Assembly: GCA_024401695.1 (NCBI GenBank)
Contig: JAKSKN010000006.1
Location: 79,627-143,626 of the forward strand
Length of the DNA stretch: 64,000 nt
Source of the DNA: Bacteroidales bacterium
GTDB taxonomy: Bacteria; Bacteroidota; Bacteroidia; Bacteroidales; UBA932
Reading direction: 5' to 3'
Below the pieces are notes generated by a model, which did not search any database, had not been told where the DNA came from, and saw only the letters and a program-made list of their open reading frames with translations. The position numbers were made by a program, and so were the translations under genes. Of this stretch, positions 60,001 through 64,000 are shown piece by piece (the stretch's first letter is position 1; each line of letters starts with the position of its first letter).

Positions 60001-60139
60001 CGATAATGACATTTGCCTCGAACTCAGGCAGCTGCGCAATCGAAGTCTTGATGAGAGCGAAAATACCGAATACCATACACGCGATGAATATCAGCGCGGT
60101 GGTTACGGGATTGTTTACGGCTGTTTTGTAAATACTCAT
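57035..60139 (-). CDS. RND efflux permease (AcrB-like)
   Basis: 1034 residues with twelve membrane helices in the usual RND layout. N-terminal MSIYKTAVNNPVTTALIFIACMVFG, the paired Asp of helix 4 in IGMVVDDAIVVLE for proton relay, and LGIVVKNGIVLIDY in helix 10. Two large periplasmic loops sit between helices 1-2 and 7-8. It would pump hydrophobic compounds out with the adaptor and TolC proteins encoded before it. The substrate range is unknown. It is fused in phase with neighbours: one-base overlap with the adaptor, ATGA with the PII-like gene. Confidence 0.96.
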   Translation of the reverse strand: MSIYKTAVNNPVTTALIFIACMVFGIFALIKTSIAQLPEFEANVIIVMSSYQGANAADIETNLTKPLENALNSVENLKELNSQSKENISLLTLRFEYGIDMDEATNNVRDKLGMISSQLPDGASQPTIFKFSADDMPIMTLTASAKESSAGLDKILDDRLATPLARVPGVGTVSVSGAPTREIMVYCDPNKLQAYNLSIATVAGIIGSENRNLPSGNIDIGSETYTLRVQKEFNDPSELLDIVVGAVGGRTVYLRDVAYVHDGNQEREQESYTNGERAARIIIQKQTGGNTVNIIRGVKKELEKIEKDLPSDIKVDILTDGSIEIINTIKSLFETILITFLVVGLIVFIFLGSWKSTVIIILSIPIALLASLVYLFATGNTLNIVSMSALAIAIGMVVDDAIVVLETVTKHLENGEKPKEAAIYGTGEVGISVIASTLTMLCVFLPLTMLSGMAGIMFKQLGWIVSIIMIVSTTAALTLVPMLCSRWLKADVKHGKAYMAIFDPINRFIDWISRGYAHVIRWATKRRKLVIWGFAAVFVLSIVAFVPSLKTEFFPRGDSDRLSATIELPMGTAQEVSREFAFDIFDKVKAAVPEASKINVTFGQADTDNLFASMQSNGTHIISLTLAIGTSSTRERTSSELADVVREVLAGYPEIRRATVTEGGGGMGGASSIKVEVYGYDFAETDVVAKALQTEMLKDKKSFAQVTLSRDEYTPEFQMDFDRTKLALNGLNSSTAGAAFSSAMSGQLASLYREDGEEYSIRVRYAPEFRTSIEDMENIIVMSPSGKAVRMKELGTVKETLVPPTIQRKDRERLITITGIVADKASLSDAVESARKVIDNTAIPSTIQIEIAGDYEDQQEMFGDMLLLIILIIILVYMVMASQFEDFLAPFVIMFSVPFAATGVLLGFWVTGTAMGMMAMIGIIILLGIVVKNGIVLIDYTIILRERGLNIRDASVTAARSRLRPILMTTLTTVLGMVPMAIGHGEGSEMWQSLGITVCWGLTVSTLITLVLIPAVYCAFCMKMDQRKQKKLAK

Positions 60140-61155
60140 TATTTAACCTCCACTTTATCGCCGGCCCTGAGTGACGTTTGTCCCTTTACAACGATGGTTT
60201 CATCGCCTGCAAGGCCTTCAAGAACCTCATATTTGTTGTCAAAATGACGGCCGAGGGTCACGACTTTGACGCTGACGGTATTGTCAGAGTTGAGGACGAA
60301 CACCTGGCGCGTGCCGGCGCCCTGCATCTTCACGGCAGCCTGGTCAGGGATCACGACATTCTCGACTGAGCCGAAGTCAACGGTCGCGCGTGCGAACATA
60401 CCGGGACGAAGCTCGCGCTTTTCATTGCGCACCTGCACTTCGACGTTGAAGGTATGGGTCGCAGCATCCATCGTAGGATAGATGCGGACGATTGAACCGA
60501 CGTAAGTGTTCCCCGGGAGGGCGTCTGCGGTGACAGACACCTTGTCACCCTTGCGCACCTTGGTATAATCGCTTTCGGAAATAGGGACAAGGAGCTTGAC
60601 GGGAGTGATCTGCTGGACGGTATAGAGCGGCTGGCTCATGCCATACATATCGCCGCGGTCATAGTTTCGTGCAGTCACGACGCCGGAAACAGGAGAGCGG
60701 AGGATGGTGTTCTCAAGAAGGTTCTCATATGAACGCTTCGCAACCTTATAGTTGAGTTCGAGAGCATCGAAGTCGGACTGGGAGATACCGCCTTCATCGA
60801 AAAGCTGTTTTACGCGGCCGAGCTCCTCCTCGGAGTTGGTCAGACGGAGTTTCGCCTGCTCGAGATTCGAGTCATCCATCTCGGCGAGGATCTGCCCCGC
60901 TGAGACGAAATCGCCGATCTCGGCATTGATCTTGACGATGCGGGCACCGTTCTGCGGCGCGATGTTGTTGACTATGTTTGCCTGGATGGTTGATGAATAG
61001 ACGTTGGAATGAAGTACGTTCTCCTTGCTTACGCGGGCGACCTCGACGATCGGGATCCTGACTTCCTCAGCGACGGATTCATTGCTGTTGTTTCCACAAG
61101 CGGCCGCAGTGAGCAAGATGGCGGCTGCGCCGGTGATTTTCAAAATATTATTCAT
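60139..61155 (-). CDS. RND efflux periplasmic adaptor lipoprotein
   Basis: 338 residues; lipobox TAAAC with Cys20 anchors it at the inner membrane. Lipoyl halves (APQNGARIVKINAEIGDFVSAGQILAEMD; ILRSPVSGVVTARNYDRGD) enclose a helical hairpin, and a membrane-proximal beta domain follows (GMFARATVDFG; VVKGQTSLRAGDKVEV). It links the pump to TolC. The start overlaps the TolC stop by 8 nt. Confidence 0.95.
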   Translation of the reverse strand: MNNILKITGAAAILLTAAACGNNSNESVAEEVRIPIVEVARVSKENVLHSNVYSSTIQANIVNNIAPQNGARIVKINAEIGDFVSAGQILAEMDDSNLEQAKLRLTNSEEELGRVKQLFDEGGISQSDFDALELNYKVAKRSYENLLENTILRSPVSGVVTARNYDRGDMYGMSQPLYTVQQITPVKLLVPISESDYTKVRKGDKVSVTADALPGNTYVGSIVRIYPTMDAATHTFNVEVQVRNEKRELRPGMFARATVDFGSVENVVIPDQAAVKMQGAGTRQVFVLNSDNTVSVKVVTLGRHFDNKYEVLEGLAGDETIVVKGQTSLRAGDKVEVK

Positions 61156-62614
61156 TGTCGTATGTATTATTCAATTGAACATTGCCATTGTCATCGATGA
61201 AATCGGCACCGAGGACCTGTTCGAGGTCTGCCTTTGCAGAAATGAACGAATAGATTGCCTGAGAGGCTGCAAGCCTGGCCTGGATAAGGGCGAGCTCGGC
61301 AGAATCAAGGTCCGTGAGGGTGCTGCGTCCCACAAGGTAAGATTTCTGGGCTATATCGAATGCCTTCTCTGCCGTCTCGACAGCGCTGAGGGCAGAGCTG
61401 TAGCTCTTCATCTGCGTATCCATCTTGTTGAGATACTGGCGTATGCTTATCTTGAGCTGGCGTTCCGTATTGGCCTTCTGGAGGTCAAGTTCGCTGGACT
61501 GGATCTTAGCCTGCTTGATTGAAGAGGCACGCTTGCCGCCGGAGAAGATCGGAATGCTGAGGCTCAGGCCGACATAGGAATATGGGCTCCAGTTGTACTC
61601 GCTGAATTTGAAGTCATTGGTCATTGCATTGACCATATATGAGAACGAAACTGCGAGAGTCGGGATATTAGCGTTCTTCTGAAGCTTGATCGTACTGGCA
61701 AGCTGCTCCGCCTGGATTGCGAGCTGGCGCATTGTCGAGTTGCGGTCCATATCCATATTTTCAAGCTCGGTTGTGTCATAGAGCATATGGTCCGCCCAGT
61801 CACTCAGCTTGCCTGAAACATCTATGTTGGATTCAAGGTCAATGCCCATCACGGCCTTGAGCTGCCAGAGGGAAAGGATGACGTTGCTCTCGGCATCATA
61901 GACACTTGGGATTGCATTGGCAACGGATGTCTTGGCCCTTGTCAGATCGAGTTCGGAGGCACGCTGGGCGTTATACTTCTTCTGGGTCTGATCCAGATTG
62001 CGGACAGCGTTCTCGTATGAGAACCTGTTCAGGTCGAGGACTTCGCGTGCAAGCAGACAGGCGAAATAAGCCTGCTTGACCTGGGTGACGGTCTGCAGGC
62101 GGGAACTGCGGGCCTTCTCAACGGCAAGTTCCACATCCATATCAGAGATTTTGAGAGACTCCCAGAGCTGGGCGTTGACAAGCGGCATTGATGCGGTCGC
62201 ACCATAGCTCCACGTATTCCAGCGGCCGACCTCGATTCCGCCGCCTGCAGGGGCTGCCGGCTTTTCCGCACCCGCACCTGCACCTGCGCCGGCACCGCCG
62301 CCGAGGCTGGACATATCAAAATCCATATACATAACCTGCTTCTTTATGGTACGCTGATAAGAAGCGGATCCCGAAACCTGAGGATAGAGGGCGGAATATG
62401 TTCCCTTGCGCGCATATCCTGTACGCTTGATCTCCAAGTCTGCCACTTTGACAGACACGTTCTCGCTGAGCGCTATCTCCAGCGCCTGTTCGAGAGAAAT
62501 GACAGTCGGCGCCGCAGTTGTATCCGGGGTTTCAGCAACCACTGCATCCTGGGCAAAGACACCCGGAGCATTGAGGAACAAAAGCGTGGCGACAATAATC
62601 AGTGAATTCTTCAT
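61148..62614 (-). CDS. TolC-family outer-membrane efflux protein
   Basis: 488 residues from ATG 62614 (MKNSLIIVATLLFLNAPGVFAQ). Two OEP repeats are seen: LEQALEIALSENVSVKVADLEIKR in the first, AYFACLLAREVLDLNRFSYENAVRNLDQTQKKYNAQRASELDLTRAK across the tip, and the second half SYLVGRSTLTDLDSAELALIQARLAASQA. A Gly/Ala/Pro-rich insert (GGGAGAGAGAGAE) at about 105-120 is unusual and probably lies in a loop. First gene of the efflux operon, promoter at 62698-62705. Confidence 0.95.
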   Translation of the reverse strand: MKNSLIIVATLLFLNAPGVFAQDAVVAETPDTTAAPTVISLEQALEIALSENVSVKVADLEIKRTGYARKGTYSALYPQVSGSASYQRTIKKQVMYMDFDMSSLGGGAGAGAGAGAEKPAAPAGGGIEVGRWNTWSYGATASMPLVNAQLWESLKISDMDVELAVEKARSSRLQTVTQVKQAYFACLLAREVLDLNRFSYENAVRNLDQTQKKYNAQRASELDLTRAKTSVANAIPSVYDAESNVILSLWQLKAVMGIDLESNIDVSGKLSDWADHMLYDTTELENMDMDRNSTMRQLAIQAEQLASTIKLQKNANIPTLAVSFSYMVNAMTNDFKFSEYNWSPYSYVGLSLSIPIFSGGKRASSIKQAKIQSSELDLQKANTERQLKISIRQYLNKMDTQMKSYSSALSAVETAEKAFDIAQKSYLVGRSTLTDLDSAELALIQARLAASQAIYSFISAKADLEQVLGADFIDDNGNVQLNNTYDNE

Positions 62615-62697
62615 CTTATAAAAACTTACAAATAGGCAATTTACAGAAATGACCACTACAAATTCCATACCCGCGCGCAGCACGATATATGGGAGTG

Positions 62698-62734
62698 CAA
62701 AGGTAGGCATTAATTTGAGAAATTTGTATATTTG
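62698..62734. promoter_or_regulatory. Divergent promoters for the efflux operon and lgt
   Basis: CAAAGGTA (62698-62705), TACCTTTG on the minus strand, serves the tolC-type gene 83 nt downstream. TATATTTG (62727-62734) on the plus strand serves lgt, whose ATG is 22 nt further on. No operator-like palindrome is evident between them. Confidence 0.65.
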
Positions 62735-62756
62735 TAATTCCGAAAAGAATGACAAT

Positions 62757-63605
62757 ATGACCGATTTGCTATTCGTTCATTGGGACGTCAGCCCATTTCT
62801 CCTCTCCATAGGCCGATTCGGCATAAGATGGTACTCACTGCTGTTTGTGGGCGGTTTTATCCTTGGATGGTTCCTCTTCAGATCCTTTATGAGGAGGGAA
62901 AAAGTGGATGAAGCCGTACTTGACCCGCTGCTCTACACTCTACTAATTGCAACTATTGTAGGTGCAAGACTCGGCCACTGCATCTTCTACCAGCCCGACT
63001 ATTACTTCGGGAGCTGGACCGGTTTCCTTGAAATCTTCCAGCCCTGGAAAGGCGGACTCGCCAGTCACGGCGGCGCCATTGCCCTGGTTATCGCAATGGT
63101 CTGGTATGCCAACAGATACGGGAAGAAAAACGGATTTGACTACCTCTGGGTCATGGACCGCCTGTGCATCACAGTGGCGTTTGCCGGATGCATGATCCGG
63201 CTCGGAAACCTTTTCAATTCGGAAATCTACGGCGACGTCACCGGACTTCCGTGGGGTTTCATCTTCGACCTGCGCGGAGAGACCGAGCCGAAGCACCCTA
63301 CGCAGTTGTATGAGGCTCTGTCGTATCTCATCATCGGACTCATTATGATCTGGATATATAGAAAGAAACTGGACAAAGTCCACAAAGGATTCTTCTTCGG
63401 GTTCTTCATCCTCACCTGCTTCGGGATGCGCTTCATCATCGAGTTCATCAAGGAGCCTCAGGTTGAATTCGAAAAGTATATGCTCCTTGACCAGGGCCAG
63501 CTGCTTTCCATCCCGTTCATCATCGCCGGCATCGCGCTTCTGATATATTCTTCAAGGAAGAAGCTTCCGTCCGCCGCCGACGGCTTCTACCGCAAGAAAA
63601 AATGA
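62757..63605 (+). CDS. lgt: Prolipoprotein diacylglyceryl transferase
   Basis: 282 residues from ATG 62757, seven membrane helices. LASHGGAIALV with His104 is an active-site motif; the Lgt signature is CMIRLGNLFNSEIYG, with RLGN replacing the common GRxGN. HPTQLYEAL and RFIIEFIKEPQ complete the set. It adds diacylglycerol to the lipobox Cys of prolipoproteins, several of which are encoded in this window. A longer frame upstream overlaps the promoter and is rejected. Confidence 0.96.
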   Translation: MTDLLFVHWDVSPFLLSIGRFGIRWYSLLFVGGFILGWFLFRSFMRREKVDEAVLDPLLYTLLIATIVGARLGHCIFYQPDYYFGSWTGFLEIFQPWKGGLASHGGAIALVIAMVWYANRYGKKNGFDYLWVMDRLCITVAFAGCMIRLGNLFNSEIYGDVTGLPWGFIFDLRGETEPKHPTQLYEALSYLIIGLIMIWIYRKKLDKVHKGFFFGFFILTCFGMRFIIEFIKEPQVEFEKYMLLDQGQLLSIPFIIAGIALLIYSSRKKLPSAADGFYRKKK

Positions 63606-63906
63606 CAGCGGGATATCCCGACAAAAAAACTTAGAGGTCATCTTCTTTCTTTATGTCTGGACGGCTCCGGGCTGACTGGCACATAATCTCAGGAAATACA
63701 TTGCAGTAGAGCGGATGCGCAGCAATGCGGTCAGCAGCTTGCCTCTGAGAGGCCTGTCCACCCCCGGACAGGGGCAGGGGGAGGGGCCCTTCGGCAGCAA
63801 GTTATCGCGACGCGATGACGCAGATGACGATGGGAGGGGCCGAAGCGAACGAAGAGAGCGGAGTCCTCTCAGGGGCAAGCTGCTGCCGCTGCGGAGCTCC
63901 GATCAT
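63606..63906. repeat. GC-rich intergenic region with long inverted repeat
   Basis: Inverted repeats of 21 bp with one mismatch lie at 63732-63752 and 63865-63885 (CAGCAGCTTGCC on the left arm). Between them is a perfect CCTGTCC-N6-GGACAGG hairpin (63753-63772) and a C/G-rich tract. Arg-rich open frames on both strands look like by-products of composition. Just after lgt there is a 12-bp palindrome CGGGATATCCCG. No gene is supported. Confidence 0.55.
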
Positions 63907-63942
63907 AAAAAAAATAGAGGCCGACCCTTTTAGTCGACCTCT
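63907..63942 (-). terminator. Terminator after the tRNA-Pro gene
   Basis: A 10-bp stem (AGAGGCCGAC with GTCGACCTCT, one mismatch) is followed on the minus strand by a run of about nine T. It begins 5 nt after the tRNA 3' end. Confidence 0.8.
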
Positions 63943-63946
63943 TTTG

Positions 63947-64000
63947 TCGGGGTACTGTGACTCGAACACAGGACCCTCTGGTCCCAAACCAGATGCGCTA
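63947..64000 (-). tRNA. tRNA-Pro (anticodon TGG), 5' part beyond the window
   Basis: Minus strand: anticodon stem TCTGG with CCAGA around loop TTTGGGA gives anticodon TGG. The T arm is CTGTG-TTCGAGT-CACAG, and the acceptor 3' strand is TACCCCG with discriminator A at 63947. No CCA is encoded. The 5' acceptor and part of the D arm are cut off by the window edge. Confidence 0.9.

Noticed and set aside
63651-63933. Overlapping Arg-rich frames on both strands
   Set aside because: They lie in a GC-rich inverted-repeat region, have no start signals and overlap the tRNA terminator.

Overview
The window looks like chromosome of a Bacteroidales bacterium. Evidence seen directly: the Bacteroidetes -7 promoter element (TAnnTTTG) stands before many genes, Shine-Dalgarno sequences are mostly absent, and the gene content is typical of the phylum (TonB-dependent receptors, PorT-like barrels, BACON-domain lipoproteins, GldH, RicT/PSP1, a PG0541-type protein behind an RND pump). 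Base composition near 50% GC and short intergenic gaps would suit an uncultured gut or rumen Bacteroidales lineage, but I cannot name the genus.

Layout. 1-2525 is one end of a Mu-like transposable prophage: a cut-off transposase gene, small early genes and a Ner-like HTH protein on the minus strand, a promoter carrying two palindromic operators, a LexA/C1-type repressor on the plus strand, and a non-coding terminal segment with repeats. 2652-2950 holds a tiny conserved-type peptide gene and a palindromic intergenic repeat. 2983-18771 is an envelope region, all minus strand: a TamB protein fused to an Omp85 barrel, an MscS channel with two extracytoplasmic sensor regions, an amidohydrolase lipoprotein, four outer-membrane barrels, a broken small secreted protein and a membrane-bound AraC regulator.

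18926-37856 is mostly housekeeping: a nucleoside kinase, UvrA, an EamA transporter, a CtpA-like protease, RecO, a Tat-type aldo/keto reductase with an Fe-S membrane partner, RsgA, a short-chain prenyl synthase, TrhP, RdgB, RNase R, ManA and GpmI. 37874-46775 encodes an M3 peptidase, a secreted BACON/OB-fold endonuclease, a BACON/OB-fold lipoprotein and an Oar-like TonB-dependent receptor. 47005-48819 is a SAM-II-like riboswitch with metK and smpB.

48824-56696 is a compact minus-strand unit read in the order trxA, OMP, LOG, long-chain prenyl synthase, holB, ricT, gldH, trmB, nlpC/p60, miaA, with nearly every junction overlapping. 56745-62614 is a tripartite RND efflux operon (TolC, adaptor, pump, PII-like protein). 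The window ends with lgt, an inverted-repeat intergenic region and a partial tRNA-Pro.

Best candidates for something new: the single-polypeptide TamB-Omp85 fusion, in a close-packed series with the double-sensor MscS; the TonB receptor, BACON lipoprotein and nuclease locus, which may be a nucleic-acid scavenging system; and a recurring architecture of face-to-face TAnnTTTG promoters that appear to give leaderless mRNAs on both sides.
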